Below, piece after piece: positions 55,179 through 64,000 of a DNA stretch of 64,000 bases (within the stretch, counting starts at the first letter, position 1; each line of letters starts with the position of its first letter). Position numbers and translations under genes: made by a program. The notes under the pieces are model-generated. The model was not told the DNA's origin and did no database searches. It was given only the letters and a program-made list of their open reading frames with translations. The stretch covers positions 559,183-623,182 of the forward strand of contig NZ_JACYXL010000001.1 in the NCBI RefSeq assembly GCF_014842995.1, given 5' to 3'. Origin of the DNA: Rhodanobacter sp. 7MK24. GTDB taxonomy: Bacteria; Pseudomonadota; Gammaproteobacteria; Xanthomonadales; Rhodanobacteraceae.

Positions 55179-55649
55179 ATGCGCGCGCGCCTGATTGCTG
55201 TCGGCGAGCGCATGCCCGCCTGGGTGGCGGAAGGCTTCGCCGAGTACCGCAAGCGCCTCTCGCACGAATTGCCGCTGGAGCTGGTCGAGCTGAAACCCGG
55301 TGTGCGCGGCAAGGGACGTGACGATGCGAAGGCGATCCTCGACGAGGGCACCGCGATACTCGCCACGCTGCCGCGCGACTGCCACGTCGTGGCACTGGAC
55401 GGCCGCGGCAAGACCTGGTCCAGCGAAGACCTGGCCGCGCAACTCACGGCATGGCGCATGTCGGGGCGCGAACTGGCCTTCCTGATCGGCGGCCCCGATG
55501 GCCACGCGCCCGCGGTGCTGTCGCGCGCCGACCAGCGTTGGTCGCTGGGTCCGCTCACCCTGCCGCACATGCTGGTGCGGCTGGTGCTGGCCGAACAGCT
55601 GTACCGCGCCACGACCATCGTGGCGGGGCATCCCTACCATCGGGCCTAG
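55179..55649 (+). CDS. rlmH: 23S rRNA pseudouridine-1915 N3-methyltransferase
   Basis: 156 residues, the standard length of this SPOUT enzyme. The AdoMet knot is built from LPRDCHVVALDGRGKTWSSEDLA, GRELAFLIGGPDGHAPAV and the C-terminal LSLGPLTLPHMLVRLVLAEQLYRATTIVAGHPYHR, with the invariant Tyr-His near the end. It methylates pseudouridine 1915 in helix 69 of 23S rRNA in assembled 70S ribosomes. Next to rsfS, as in most bacteria. Confidence 0.96.
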   Translation: MRARLIAVGERMPAWVAEGFAEYRKRLSHELPLELVELKPGVRGKGRDDAKAILDEGTAILATLPRDCHVVALDGRGKTWSSEDLAAQLTAWRMSGRELAFLIGGPDGHAPAVLSRADQRWSLGPLTLPHMLVRLVLAEQLYRATTIVAGHPYHRA

Positions 55650-55656
55650 TCCGCCC

Positions 55657-56181
55657 ATGTCGCTGCCGCTGCCGCTGCTCGGCTGACTGTTCGCGTTCGG
55701 GGTGGTGGCCCACGACACCGAGGAAGCATGGTTGCTTCCGTCGTGGCCAGGGCGTCCGCGGTTCCGCCGGGCGAACGTGGAGGCCGCTTCGTTCCGCTTC
55801 GCCGCTGCGGTCCTGTCGCTGGTTGCGCTGCTGGCCGCGTGGCTCGCAGATGTCGGCGGCGCGCACAGCCTGGGCGCATATTTCATCGCAGGTTACGCCA
55901 CGGCCATGGTGCTGAACGTGTTCCTGCCGCATGTCGCCGCGACGGTGGCCTTGCGTGCCTACGCGCCGGGCACAGCCACCGCCTTGTTGTTCAACCTGCC
56001 GCTCGGTGGCTGGCTCGTGTATCGATCGCTGGCCGAGCACTGGATCGAACCATCCGCATTCGCCGTGTCCGGCCCGTTGACGGTGCTCGGCATTGCCGCC
56101 CTTGGCGCGGCGCTGCTTTGGCTGGGCAACCGGCACGTGGCTGCAGCGGGCAGGCGTTCATCGCAGGACGGCATGCGGTAG
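55657..56181 (+). pseudogene. HXXEE domain membrane protein, interrupted near its N-terminus
   Basis: From ATG 55657 the frame reads MSLPLPLLG, then TGA at 55684-55686, then continues without interruption LFAFGVVAHDTEEAWLLPSW to a stop at 56181. The HDTEE motif shortly after the stop codon is the hallmark of HXXEE membrane proteins, and later HWIEP and four hydrophobic segments fit the family. A single TGG-to-TGA change would explain the break. Alternatively translation starts at GTG 55702, which would remove the first helix but keep HXXEE. Family function is unknown. Confidence 0.6.
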
Positions 56182-56212
56182 GCTCGGCAGTCGTTTCCAT
56201 TGCGGAGTTGCC

Positions 56213-56662
56213 ATGACCTCCCTCGTCCGCCCTGCCACCCTCCACGACCTCGATGCATTGGTGCCGCTGTTCGACGGCTATCGCCAGTTCTACGGCAAGC
56301 CGTCCGACGAACAGGGCGCGCGCGAATTCCTCACGGCGCGCTTGCGCCTGAACGAATCGCTGATCCTGCTGGCGCGCGATGGGCACGGCGTCGCGCAGGG
56401 TTTCACCCAGCTCTATCCGCTGTTCTCCTCGGTACGCATGGTGCGCACCTGGCTGCTCAACGATCTGTTCGTGGCCGCGCACGCGCGCCGGCAGGGCGTG
56501 GCGAAGGCGCTGCTCGAAGCGGCGGCAACGCATGCGAAGAAGCTGGGCGCGGCCAGCCTGTCGCTGTCCACCGCGCACGACAACCTGCCGGCGCAGACCT
56601 TGTACGAATCGCTGGGCTGGCAGCGCGACCTGCAGTTCCGCGAATACAGTCTCGTGCTTTGA
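56213..56662 (+). CDS. GNAT family N-acetyltransferase
   Basis: 149 residues from ATG 56213, preceded by GCGGAG. The GNAT fold is complete: [23 protein letters not shown] at the start, [32 protein letters not shown] containing the acetyl-CoA loop R-x-x-G-V-A, and [20 protein letters not shown] near the end. It is similar to small amine-acetylating GNATs of the YhdJ/PaiA type; the substrate is unknown. The maf gene follows after 11 bases and may be co-transcribed. Confidence 0.88.
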   Translation: MTSLVRPATLHDLDALVPLFDGYRQFYGKPSDEQGAREFLTARLRLNESLILLARDGHGVAQGFTQLYPLFSSVRMVRTWLLNDLFVAAHARRQGVAKALLEAAATHAKKLGAASLSLSTAHDNLPAQTLYESLGWQRDLQFREYSLVL

Positions 56663-56673
56663 AGGATCGCAGG

Positions 56674-57246
56674 ATGCTCTATCTCGCCTCGCAATCGCCA
56701 CGTCGTCGCGAATTGCTGACACAGCTCGGGATCGATTTCCGCGTGATCGACGTGGATGTGCCCGAATTGCGTGCTGCGCAGGAGTCGCCGCGCGAGTACG
56801 TGAACCGTGTCGCCCGCGACAAGGCGCGTGCCGGGTTGGCTGCGCTCGCAGAAGCGGCCGGTGCCATGGTGCTGGGTGCGGATACCGAGGTGGTGCTGGA
56901 CGACGAAGTGTTCGGCAAACCGCGCGACGCGCAGGACGCTGCAACCATGCTGCGTCGCCTTTCCGGTTGCACGCACGCGGTGATTTCGGCCGTGTGGCTG
57001 CTCGATGCGCGTGGCGAGCGCAGCGCCTGCTGCGTGTCGCGCGTGCGTTTCGCGGAACTGGACGATGCCGCCATAACCGCCTATGTCGCTACCGGCGAAT
57101 CCCTCGGCAAGGCTGGCGCCTATGCCATCCAGGGACGCGGTGCGACCCTGGTCGAGCATCTGGAAGGCAGCTATTCCGGCGTGATGGGCCTGCCGCTGTT
57201 CGAGACCGCGCAATTGCTGCGCGCGGCGGCGATCTATCCGGGTTGA
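56674..57246 (+). CDS. maf: Maf family nucleoside triphosphate pyrophosphatase
   Basis: 190 residues from ATG 56674. The signature [21 protein letters not shown] binds nucleotide phosphates; further Maf motifs are [22 protein letters not shown], and [26 protein letters not shown]. It hydrolyses dTTP, UTP or modified pyrimidine nucleotides to monophosphates (YhdE type). It usually follows rsfS-rlmH, as here apart from two inserted genes. Its last 13 bases overlap those of the convergent CPBP protease gene. Confidence 0.93.
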   Translation: MLYLASQSPRRRELLTQLGIDFRVIDVDVPELRAAQESPREYVNRVARDKARAGLAALAEAAGAMVLGADTEVVLDDEVFGKPRDAQDAATMLRRLSGCTHAVISAVWLLDARGERSACCVSRVRFAELDDAAITAYVATGESLGKAGAYAIQGRGATLVEHLEGSYSGVMGLPLFETAQLLRAAAIYPG

Positions 57247-58031
57247 TGCAGCGACGCGAACAGCGCCGCCATCGCCAGCAGGTTGTTGCAGCCGTGGGCA
57301 ATCACCGCGGGCCACAGCGAACCCGAGCGCAGCCGGAGCCACGCGAGCGCCACGCCCAGCAGCGCGAGATTGGGCAGTGCGTACCACAGCCAGTGCAGGT
57401 CCGGCAGGTGCACCAGCGCGAACAGCACGGCGCTGACCAGCACGGCCCAGGCGGTGCGCAAGCGGCGCAGCAGGGCGGAGAGCAGCACGCCACGGAACAG
57501 CAGTTCCTCCACCAATGGGCCGGCGCTCGCCACCACCAGCGTCAGCGCGATGCCGAAGCCGAGGCTGGTGTCGCCGCCCAGTTGCTTCACATCCTGCGGC
57601 ACGGCGTGGCCGTGTGCGATCAATTCGGTGAGCTTGCCGCCGACCCAGGGCATCGCCAACCCCACCACCACGGCAACGGCACACCAGGCCGCGGTGGGCA
57701 CGGTAAAGCCGAAGCCCGGCGGTTGCGCTCGCGACCACAGCGGCGGCCAGAAGCGCCGCGCCAGCCACAGCGTGGCGGCGGCATCGGCAAGCAGCACGAT
57801 CATCACCAGGGAGCTCTTGACGTCCGCGTCCGCCATCGCGGCATGCACATCGCTTATCGCGGCATGGTGATGAGCCAGGCCGATGGCCATGCCCAGCAGC
57901 AGGACCACCAGCATGCCGATGGCCACCTGCAGCGCGAAATACAGCACGATCATGCCCAGCGCGTGGCCTATCTCCGGCAGGCGCGTGCTTGCAGGCGGCA
58001 TGGGCGAAGGGCTGAAGCGCGGTGCATCCAT
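57234..58031 (-). CDS. CPBP family intramembrane glutamic endopeptidase
   Basis: 265 residues from ATG 58031. Eight or so hydrophobic helices carry the CPBP (Abi/Rce1-like) active site: Glu175-Glu176 and Arg180 in VEELLFRG, His208 in FALVHL, and His246...Asn250 in HGCNN. Such enzymes cleave membrane-bound or prenylated-type substrates; bacterial examples include bacteriocin-maturation proteases. The terminal 13 bases overlap maf on the other strand. Confidence 0.92.
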   Translation of the reverse strand: MDAPRFSPSPMPPASTRLPEIGHALGMIVLYFALQVAIGMLVVLLLGMAIGLAHHHAAISDVHAAMADADVKSSLVMIVLLADAAATLWLARRFWPPLWSRAQPPGFGFTVPTAAWCAVAVVVGLAMPWVGGKLTELIAHGHAVPQDVKQLGGDTSLGFGIALTLVVASAGPLVEELLFRGVLLSALLRRLRTAWAVLVSAVLFALVHLPDLHWLWYALPNLALLGVALAWLRLRSGSLWPAVIAHGCNNLLAMAALFASLHQPG

Positions 58032-58201
58032 CGGGCGGTGAATCCTTGCGCCTGGTGGACGAAACGCCGGAGCGCGCGGCGCCGCATTCCGTGCAGCCAT
58101 CTTGGCGGCTGCGCGCGGGCATTGGCAATGCGCCGTCCGGCACGGTGCCGCTTGTATAGTGGGCTGCATTTCCCGCCACGATGGCGCCGGCGTACGTCCG
58201 C

Positions 58202-59740
58202 ATGTTCGAATTCGACTGGTTGATCGATCCCACCGCCTGGGCCGGTCTCCTCACCCTGGTGGTGCTGGAAATCGTGCTGGGCATCGACAACCTGGTATTC
58301 GTCGCGATCCTCTCCGACAGGCTGCCGTCGCAACGGCGCGACCACGCGCGCCTGCTCGGCCTCGGACTCGCCCTGGTGATGCGCCTTGCGCTGCTGGCGG
58401 CGATGTCGTGGCTGGTCCGGCTCACCGCGCCCATCGTGGAGTGGCACGGCCTGTCGCTGTCGTGGCGAGACATCATCCTGCTCGCGGGCGGCGGCTTCCT
58501 GCTGTTCAAGGCCACGCTGGAACTGCACGAACGCCTGGAAGGTGGCGACGAGCATCGTTCCGAAAGCCGTGCGCAGGCACGCTTCTGGCCGGTGGTGGTG
58601 CAGATCGTGGCGCTGGACCTGGTGTTCTCGCTGGATTCGGTGATCACTGCGGTAGGCATGGCCAACCACCTTTCGGTGATGATGATCGCGGTGGTGATCG
58701 CGGTGCTGCTGATGATCCTGGCGAGCAAGCCGCTCACCGCGTTCATCAACGCGCGGCCGACGGTGGTGATCCTGTGCCTGTCCTTCCTCCTGATGATCGG
58801 CTTCAGCCTGGTCGCCGAAAGCCTAGGCTTCCACATCCCGAAGGGTTATCTGTACGCCGCGATCGGCTTCTCCATCGTGATCGAGGCGCTCAACCAGACC
58901 ATGCGCCGCAATCGCCGGCGCAGCCTGCTGGCCAGCGCGCGTACGTTGCGCGAGCGCACGGCGCAGGCGGTGCTGCGCCTGCTGGGTACCGGCAGCACGG
59001 AGGAAGAGGCGGTCCCGGCTGCCGCCGCCGGAAACGGCGCGGTGTTCGGCAAGGACGAGCTGGCGATGGTGCAGGGCGTACTCGACCTGGCGCATCGCCC
59101 GGTGCGTTCCATCATGACGCCGCGCCCGGAAATCAGCTGGATCGACCCGCGCGAGGACGCCGCCAAGCTGCGCGCCGAAGTCGCTGCCTGCGGCCATCAC
59201 TGGATACCGCTGGCGGCCGACGACCTCGACCAACTGGTCGGCGTAGCCACTTCGCACGACCTGCTGGCCAGCCTGCAGGAACACGGCCACATCGACGCCG
59301 AGCGTGTGGTGCGCAAACCGATGACCGTGCCGGCATCGCTGAGCGTGCTGCGCCTGATCGACGAATTCCGCCGTTCGCCGCTGCAGGTGGCGCTGGTGGT
59401 GGACGAGTACGGCAGCGTGCTCGGCCTGGTCACGCCGGCAGATGTGCTGGCGAGTATTGCCGGTGAGTTTTCCGAAGCGGGCGACGGGGATCCGGCAGCG
59501 GTGCGCGAGGCCGATGGTTCGTGGTTGCTGGATGCCAGCCTCGATTTGCGCCGGGTGGAGCAGTTGCTGGGTCATCGGCTGGGCGGGGATGACAGTTTTT
59601 CCAGCCTCGCAGGATATGCGTTGCAACAGCTGGGGCGATTGCCCGCAGTGGGGGAGCGGTTTGCCAGTGAAGGGTTGAGGTTTGAGGTGGTGGCGATGGA
59701 TGGAGCGCGTATCGAGCGCTTGCGTGTCGCGACTGCCTAG
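58202..59740 (+). CDS. TerC family membrane protein with CBS and CorC domains (YoaE/YegH-like)
   Basis: 512 residues from ATG 58202 (E. coli YoaE is 518); an ATG 21 bases upstream is possible. Residues 1-235 form the TerC domain, with [20 protein letters not shown] and its second copy [18 protein letters not shown] providing the paired acidic metal-site motifs. Residues about 290-410 are two CBS domains ([33 protein letters not shown]), and about 425-512 a CorC/HlyC transporter-associated domain. TerC proteins export Mn2+ or supply metal to exported proteins; nucleotide sensing by CBS is likely. Confidence 0.93.
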   Translation: MFEFDWLIDPTAWAGLLTLVVLEIVLGIDNLVFVAILSDRLPSQRRDHARLLGLGLALVMRLALLAAMSWLVRLTAPIVEWHGLSLSWRDIILLAGGGFLLFKATLELHERLEGGDEHRSESRAQARFWPVVVQIVALDLVFSLDSVITAVGMANHLSVMMIAVVIAVLLMILASKPLTAFINARPTVVILCLSFLLMIGFSLVAESLGFHIPKGYLYAAIGFSIVIEALNQTMRRNRRRSLLASARTLRERTAQAVLRLLGTGSTEEEAVPAAAAGNGAVFGKDELAMVQGVLDLAHRPVRSIMTPRPEISWIDPREDAAKLRAEVAACGHHWIPLAADDLDQLVGVATSHDLLASLQEHGHIDAERVVRKPMTVPASLSVLRLIDEFRRSPLQVALVVDEYGSVLGLVTPADVLASIAGEFSEAGDGDPAAVREADGSWLLDASLDLRRVEQLLGHRLGGDDSFSSLAGYALQQLGRLPAVGERFASEGLRFEVVAMDGARIERLRVATA

Positions 59741-60334
59741 CGTTCGATCAAGTCTGTTGGTGCTTTGCGCTGCTCTTTTTTTTGATGTGGCAGGGTGTGT
59801 TGGCATCCGCGAACGCCATCTTCCCGCTTGCGGGGGAGGGATTGGGAGAGAGAGCTCTTGCCTCCAGGATCATGCGAGTTTCAGAGCAGTTTCGTGCCGT
59901 TGCCGCGGCGCGAGTTACTTTTCTCTTGTCTCTTGCGTGGCCAAGTGAAAAGTAACCACACGCGCGTAAGGAACGCGCGTGAACGGCGCAGCCGGCCCGA
60001 AGGGCGGAAGGCAGGATGCCTGGGGTAAAAGAGAAGGCCGCCCCGGTGCGGTGCTCTCCGGGCATTCCCGGATCAGGTCCGGGACAGGCTCTGCCCTCCG
60101 AGTCCGCGAGGCGTGGCCGGGCTTTTCGGCCGGGTTCCTGCCCGGTCGAAAAGGCGTTGCCCTCCATGGCAACGCCCGCTGCGCGGCCTGATCGGCCACG
60201 CTTCACCACCGCATAGGAGCCCCTGAAAAAGCAGCGCGCTCCTGCGCGCAGAAGCAACAGCCAGAGCGGTGGTTCGCTGCTTTGAACGCTGTAGTTAAGC
60301 GACGCGCGGAAGGCGCGTTCGCTTGAATGAGTGA
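59741..60334. other. Stem-loop-rich non-coding region
   Basis: 594 bases without a convincing gene. GTTACTTTTC (59914-59923) is inverted at 59947-59956; CACGCGCGT (59959-59967) pairs with 59973-59981; further GGCCGGG/CCCGG-type arms follow around 60115-60160. The AGTTACTTTTC...GAAAAGTAAC pair flanking a short loop resembles intergenic repeats in Xanthomonadaceae. It may be a dispersed element or a structured RNA. No promoter or terminator was assigned. Confidence 0.45.
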
Positions 60335-60619
60335 TTAGGCATCCGTCACGTCCGACGTAGCGCGGGCACGAACGCGGATCTTGGCGATGGAAACCCAGGT
60401 TTCCTTGCTTGGGTTTAACTCAGGATACGCTTGAATGGCTGGATTGATTGTCTCATCCATGATGGCGGACATCGCTCGGCCAATGCCGAGCTTGATCTCT
60501 CGATGGAACTCGTCCGGTACTCCTTCGAGTGCGCCGTTGAGCGCGTGGTCTAGAGCGGCCACAGCATCAATTCCACCGTCCCGGAGCGACTGTGCGCAAC
60601 TAAGAGTCGGAAGCTTCAT
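60335..60619 (-). CDS. Small hypothetical protein
   Basis: 94 residues of ordinary composition: MKLPTLSCAQSLRDGGIDAV, then VAALDHALNGALEGVPDEFHREIKLG and a C-terminal acidic/basic tail. No domain, signal peptide or membrane segment is seen. The gene is less G+C-rich than its surroundings and lacks a clear ribosome-binding site. The predicted helix EFHREIKLGIGRAMSAIMDETI suggests a small helical protein. It may be a recent acquisition; function unknown. Confidence 0.6.
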   Translation of the reverse strand: MKLPTLSCAQSLRDGGIDAVAALDHALNGALEGVPDEFHREIKLGIGRAMSAIMDETINPAIQAYPELNPSKETWVSIAKIRVRARATSDVTDA

Positions 60620-60651
60620 CTAGACGGTCGTATTGTGAGATTTAAGGGGCT

Positions 60652-61047
60652 TTAGCCGACAAGCAAGGCGCGGACCAGACCCGCCAGCGCCATCAGCAGC
60701 GTTGCTGCCCAGCCCACCATGCCCAGCGCGAAGCCGCCGCCGCGACGGGCGGCATCCTGCAGGTAGGCCAGCGCGTACCAGACGCGGCCGACGATCCATA
60801 CCAGTCCCGCCACGCCGGCCCAGCCGCCGTAGCCGTAGTGCACGGCCACCCACAACGTGGGCAGGAACAGCAGTACGGCTTCCAGGGTGTTCATCTGCAC
60901 GCGATAGGCGCGCTCGAAATCGGGATGGCCGCTGATGGCGGGCGCCTTGATGCCGTATTTGCCGCGCGCGCGGCCTACCGCGAACATCGTGCCGAACTGC
61001 AGCAGCACGGCAAGCAGGACAACCAGGGCGGGCAGTTGCTGGAGCAT
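60652..61047 (-). CDS. MAPEG family membrane protein
   Basis: 131 residues from ATG 61047. Four hydrophobic helices and the family signature FERAYRVQMNTLEAVLLFLP (residues 49-68) identify a MAPEG protein (microsomal glutathione transferase/eicosanoid enzyme fold). The Arg-x-x-x-Asn-x-x-Glu pattern that binds glutathione in eukaryotic relatives is present. It may conjugate glutathione to hydrophobic electrophiles in the inner membrane, but bacterial activities are poorly defined. No operon partner. Confidence 0.88.
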   Translation of the reverse strand: MLQQLPALVVLLAVLLQFGTMFAVGRARGKYGIKAPAISGHPDFERAYRVQMNTLEAVLLFLPTLWVAVHYGYGGWAGVAGLVWIVGRVWYALAYLQDAARRGGGFALGMVGWAATLLMALAGLVRALLVG

Positions 61048-61145
61048 GGCGCGTCTCTTCGGGAAAGGTGTACCACTGTAGCGGTTTGGCGCGGGGGCGC
61101 GCGAGGCGCTATCGTCGTTGCGGGCATCCATGCGGGAGGGGCGAC

Positions 61146-62027
61146 ATGGACTGGCAGAAGGGCGAGAACAGCGACAACGTCGAGGAAGGCAGCGGTGGCG
61201 GTGGCGGCGGAGGTTTCCAGCCGGGCGGGGTCCATCTAGGCCTGGGCGGCTTGCTGATCCTCCTGGTGCTCAGCCTGATCTTCAAGCGCGATCTGATCAC
61301 GCCTTTTCTGGGTGGCGGCGTGGGGGTGCAGCAGACCTCCGGACAGACGCAGCCCACGCGGGCCGTCAGTTGCCAGAATCCCGGCGACGGGCAGATCGCG
61401 TTCGCCTGCCACATCATGGGCTCCACCGAGAAAACCTGGGGCGACTACTTCGCCGCGATGGGCAAGACCTATGTCGATCCCAAGCTGCACCTGTTCCAGG
61501 GCGAGGTAGCCACGGCGTGCGGTGCCGCTTCCACCGCGGTGGGGCCGTTCTATTGCCCGGGCGACCGGAAGGTCTACCTCGACCTCGGCTTCTTCCAGGA
61601 ACTGCAGGACCGCTTCCACGCTTCCGGCGATTTCGCGCGGGCCTACGTGATTGCGCACGAAGTCGGCCATCACGTGCAGAACCTGCTCGGCGTGTTCGAC
61701 AAGGTGCGGCAACTGCAGCAGCAGGGTTATCCGATGGACGGCGCCGACGGCCTCTCGGTGCGGCAGGAGCTGCAGGCCGACTGTTTCGCCGGCGTGTGGG
61801 CCAACCGCACGCAGCAGCGGCTCGACTGGCTGCAGGCGGGCGACGTGGAATCCGCGCTCAATGCGGCCAGTGCGGTTGGCGACGACACCCTGCAGAAGGA
61901 AACCGAGGGCCGCGTGATGCCCGACACCTTCACACACGGCACCTCGGCGCAGCGCGTGAAGTGGTTCAAGGCCGGCATGCAGAGCGGCGACATCAGGAGC
62001 TGCAACACGTTCGCGGGCGAGCCGTGA
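61146..62027 (+). CDS. YpfJ-type neutral zinc metallopeptidase
   Basis: 293 residues with GGGAGGGG upstream. A Gly-rich cytoplasmic N-terminus (residues 14-26) precedes one transmembrane helix (about 33-48) and a periplasmic domain. The zinc site is HEVGH at 171-175, with further conserved QELQADCFAGVWAN (third ligand Glu/Asp region) at 212-225. Four cysteines (76, 88, 125, 137) probably form disulfides. Substrates of YpfJ proteins are unknown. Confidence 0.92.
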   Translation: MDWQKGENSDNVEEGSGGGGGGGFQPGGVHLGLGGLLILLVLSLIFKRDLITPFLGGGVGVQQTSGQTQPTRAVSCQNPGDGQIAFACHIMGSTEKTWGDYFAAMGKTYVDPKLHLFQGEVATACGAASTAVGPFYCPGDRKVYLDLGFFQELQDRFHASGDFARAYVIAHEVGHHVQNLLGVFDKVRQLQQQGYPMDGADGLSVRQELQADCFAGVWANRTQQRLDWLQAGDVESALNAASAVGDDTLQKETEGRVMPDTFTHGTSAQRVKWFKAGMQSGDIRSCNTFAGEP

Positions 62028-62097
62028 GGACACGCCAAGGGTGATCAGGTATTCCTTGCCGTAACCCCGCGGCAGCCAGCGGAGGCGCTGTCGTTGC

Positions 62098-64000
62098 TCA
62101 CGCGTGCACGTCGCAGAGCTTCATCAGCAACTGCTGCTGGGCGTCGTGCAACGCTTCGCCGGGGCCGCATGTGGCGGGGCGATAGCTTCCGTCGGCCTGC
62201 AGGTCGGCCGCGCCGATGTTGTCTTCCAGGTAAAGCTGCAACGCCGCGTGGATGCGCTGCTGCAGCTTGCGGCCTTCGATGGGGAAGGCGCATTCCACGC
62301 GGCGATCCAGGTTGCGCTCCATCAGGTCCGCACTGGAGAGATAGAGCGTCGGGTCGCCGGCATTGGCGAACCAGTAGGCGCGGCTGTGTTCGAGGAAGCG
62401 GCCGATCACCGAGCGCACGCGGATGTGTTCCGACACGCCGGGTACGCCGGGTCGCAGGCAGCACATGCCGCGCACGATGAGGTCGATGCGTACGCCGGCG
62501 ATGCTGGCCTTGTACAGCGCGCGGATGACCTTGGGCTCGGTCAGCGCATTGACCTTGATGATGATCTGCGCCGGCTTGCCCGCCGCGGCATGTTCGGTCT
62601 CGCGACCGATCAGTTCCAGCAGGGTTTTCTTCAGGGTGAACGGTGCCTGCAGCAGCTTCTTCATGCGCAGCGCCTTGCCCATGCCGGTGAGCTGGCTGAA
62701 GAGCTTGTGCACGTCCTCGCACAGCGCTTCGTCGGAGGTGAGCAGGCTGTAATCGGTGTAGAGCCGCGCATTGCCGGTGTGGTAGTTGCCGGTGCCCATG
62801 TGCGCGTAGCGCACCAGCTCGCTGCCCTCGCGGCGCTGGATCAACATCAGCTTGGCGTGGGTCTTGATGCCCACCACGCCGTAGATCACCATCGCGCCGG
62901 CCTGCTGCAGGCGCGAGGCTAGCGAGAGGTTGGATTCCTCGTCGAAGCGTGCGCGCAGTTCCACCACGGCGGTCACTTCCTTGCCCGCGCGCGCCGCGTC
63001 CACCATGGCGTCGACGATTTCCGAATCCGCGCCGGTGCGGTACAGCGTCTGCTTGATCGCCAGCACCTGCGGGTCCTTGGCCGCCTGCCGCAGCAGTTCC
63101 ACCACCGGCGTGAACGACTCGTAAGGGTGCAGCAGCAGCACGTCCCGTTTCGCGATCACCGCGAACAGATCCTCGGCGTGCTTCAGCAGCTTGGGCAACG
63201 CGGGTACGAAGGACGGGTACTGCAGCGCGGGGTAATTCACCTTGCTGGCGATGCTGAACAGCCGCGCCAGGTTCACCGGGCCGTTCACCTCGTACAGTTC
63301 CGATTCGGCAAGGCCGAACTGTTTCAGCAGGTAGGTGCTGAGGTTTTTCGGGCAGTTGTCCGCCACTTCCAGCCGCACCGCGTCGCCGAAGCGGCGCGAA
63401 TACAGTTCGCCGCGCAGCGCCAGTGCCAGGTCTTCCACGTCCTCGGGATCGAGCGCGAGGTCGGCGTTGCGGGTGAGCCGGAACTGGTAGCAGCCCAGTA
63501 CGTTCATGCCGGGGAACAGCTCTTCGGCGTGAGCGTGGATGATCGAGGACAGCAGCACGTAGCAGTCGCCGTGCCCGGCGACATCGGCGGGCATCTGGAT
63601 CAGGCGGGGCAGCACGCGCGGTGCCGGCACCACGGCGAGTCCGGAGTCGCGGCCGAACGCGTCCACGCCGTCCAGCTGCACGATGAAGTTGAGGCTCTTG
63701 TTGACCAGCAGCGGGAACGGATGGGTGGGATCCAGCCCGATCGGCGTCACCAGCGGCGCCACCTCCGCGCGGAAATAGTGGCGTACCCATTGCCTCTGCT
63801 TCTGCGTCCACTCGTCGCGTCGCGTGATGCGGATGCCGTGCGTGGTCAGTTCCGGCAGGATGCGCTCGTTGAGGATCGAGTACTGCCGCTCGATCTGCCG
63901 GTGGGCGATCACGCCGATCTCCGCCAGCACCTGGCGCGGCGCCATGCCATCGACGCCGGGGAGTTCGCGCTCCAGCGCGATCTGGCCCTTCAGCCCCGCC
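62098..64000 (-). CDS. ppk1: Polyphosphate kinase 1, C-terminal part
   Basis: 634 codons are visible; the frame continues past the right edge, so the N-terminal residues (about 60-70 of the usual 690-700) lie outside the window. An internal ATG at 63945 is not the start because LKGQIALERELPGVDG upstream belongs to the protein. Signatures include DPTHPFPLLVNKSLNF, the autophosphorylated histidine in RYAHMGTGNYHTGNARLYTDY, and the second histidine in EHSRAYWFANAGDP. It forms polyphosphate from ATP reversibly. The partner ppx is not in the window. Confidence 0.96.
   Translation of the reverse strand, partial: AGLKGQIALERELPGVDGMAPRQVLAEIGVIAHRQIERQYSILNERILPELTTHGIRITRRDEWTQKQRQWVRHYFRAEVAPLVTPIGLDPTHPFPLLVNKSLNFIVQLDGVDAFGRDSGLAVVPAPRVLPRLIQMPADVAGHGDCYVLLSSIIHAHAEELFPGMNVLGCYQFRLTRNADLALDPEDVEDLALALRGELYSRRFGDAVRLEVADNCPKNLSTYLLKQFGLAESELYEVNGPVNLARLFSIASKVNYPALQYPSFVPALPKLLKHAEDLFAVIAKRDVLLLHPYESFTPVVELLRQAAKDPQVLAIKQTLYRTGADSEIVDAMVDAARAGKEVTAVVELRARFDEESNLSLASRLQQAGAMVIYGVVGIKTHAKLMLIQRREGSELVRYAHMGTGNYHTGNARLYTDYSLLTSDEALCEDVHKLFSQLTGMGKALRMKKLLQAPFTLKKTLLELIGRETEHAAAGKPAQIIIKVNALTEPKVIRALYKASIAGVRIDLIVRGMCCLRPGVPGVSEHIRVRSVIGRFLEHSRAYWFANAGDPTLYLSSADLMERNLDRRVECAFPIEGRKLQQRIHAALQLYLEDNIGAADLQADGSYRPATCGPGEALHDAQQQLLMKLCDVHA

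Noticed and set aside
56413-58836. 807-codon minus-strand open frame
   Set aside because: It crosses GNAT, maf, CPBP and TerC genes in another frame, with composition typical of a shadow frame.
59952-59980. GTAACC in the stem-loop region after the TerC gene as a SigF promoter
   Set aside because: Sixteen bases downstream the sequence is CGCG, not CGAA, and no gene starts after it.

Overview
This window is chromosomal DNA of a G+C-rich gammaproteobacterium. The conserved blocks (pqiA-pqiA-pqiB-pqiC-leuS-lptE-holA-nadD; rsfS-rlmH-maf; fimT-pilV-pilW-pilX-pilY1-pilE; ppk1; rapA) and the many secreted metallopeptidases fit the order Xanthomonadales, most likely a Rhodanobacteraceae genus such as Dyella, Rhodanobacter, Luteibacter or Frateuria. 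The genus is inferred from gene content; no rRNA gene is present. I saw no tRNA gene, CRISPR array, insertion sequence or prophage.

Layout. 1-9480: the end of an M1 peptidase, a membrane protein, GNAT and SET-domain proteins, an M20 peptidase, YggS, an NlpC/P60 hydrolase, a rhomboid protease and an amino-acid permease. 9598-12283: a formaldehyde detoxification operon, frmR-frmA-frmB, with a likely FrmR operator. 12423-15272: rapA. 15502-22773: the type IV pilus minor-pilin operon; its PilY1 appears to carry an L-type-lectin-like N-terminal domain. 22777-26008: a PiuC-like hydroxylase and a Fiu-like TonB-dependent receptor, the receptor preceded by a Fur-box-like site. 26239-38275: PanE-type reductase, secreted M13 and M14 peptidases, DUF502 and TDT membrane proteins, an ECF sigma factor with a membrane partner, a GlxA-type regulator, DUF4442 and a CnoX-type thioredoxin. 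38388-46954: the pqi lipid-transport genes (PqiA split into two genes) running into leuS-lptE-holA-nadD. 46970-54388: an accessory block lying between nadD and rsfS. 54494-64000: rsfS, rlmH, a damaged HXXEE gene, GNAT, maf, a CPBP protease, a TerC/CBS protein, a stem-loop-rich non-coding stretch, MAPEG, a YpfJ-type protease and the C-terminal part of ppk1.

The most interesting part is 48640-53202. It holds a SigF-type ECF sigma factor, its NrsF (DUF1109) membrane anti-sigma factor, a methionine-rich exported MXKDX-repeat peptide resembling MrpX, a CcdA-thioredoxin (DipZ-type) electron-transfer protein and a Tat-exported MsrB. Three intergenic sites match GTAACC-N16-CGAA exactly: one before dipZ, one before the sigma gene, one before the peptide gene. 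I read this as a self-contained periplasmic methionine-oxidation defence regulon: a sacrificial methionine peptide, a reductase to repair it and a dedicated electron supply under one envelope-stress sigma factor. It resembles the known SigF/NrsF/MrpX hypochlorite system but has MsrB and DipZ in place of a MsrP (YedY)-type reductase.

Repeats. Two families of imperfect or perfect palindromes of about 80-120 nt occur between genes (31371-31448 and 49297-49373; 11295-11416 and 12302-12389). A larger nested palindrome (52549-52814) sits exactly between nrsF and the promoter of the methionine-rich peptide.
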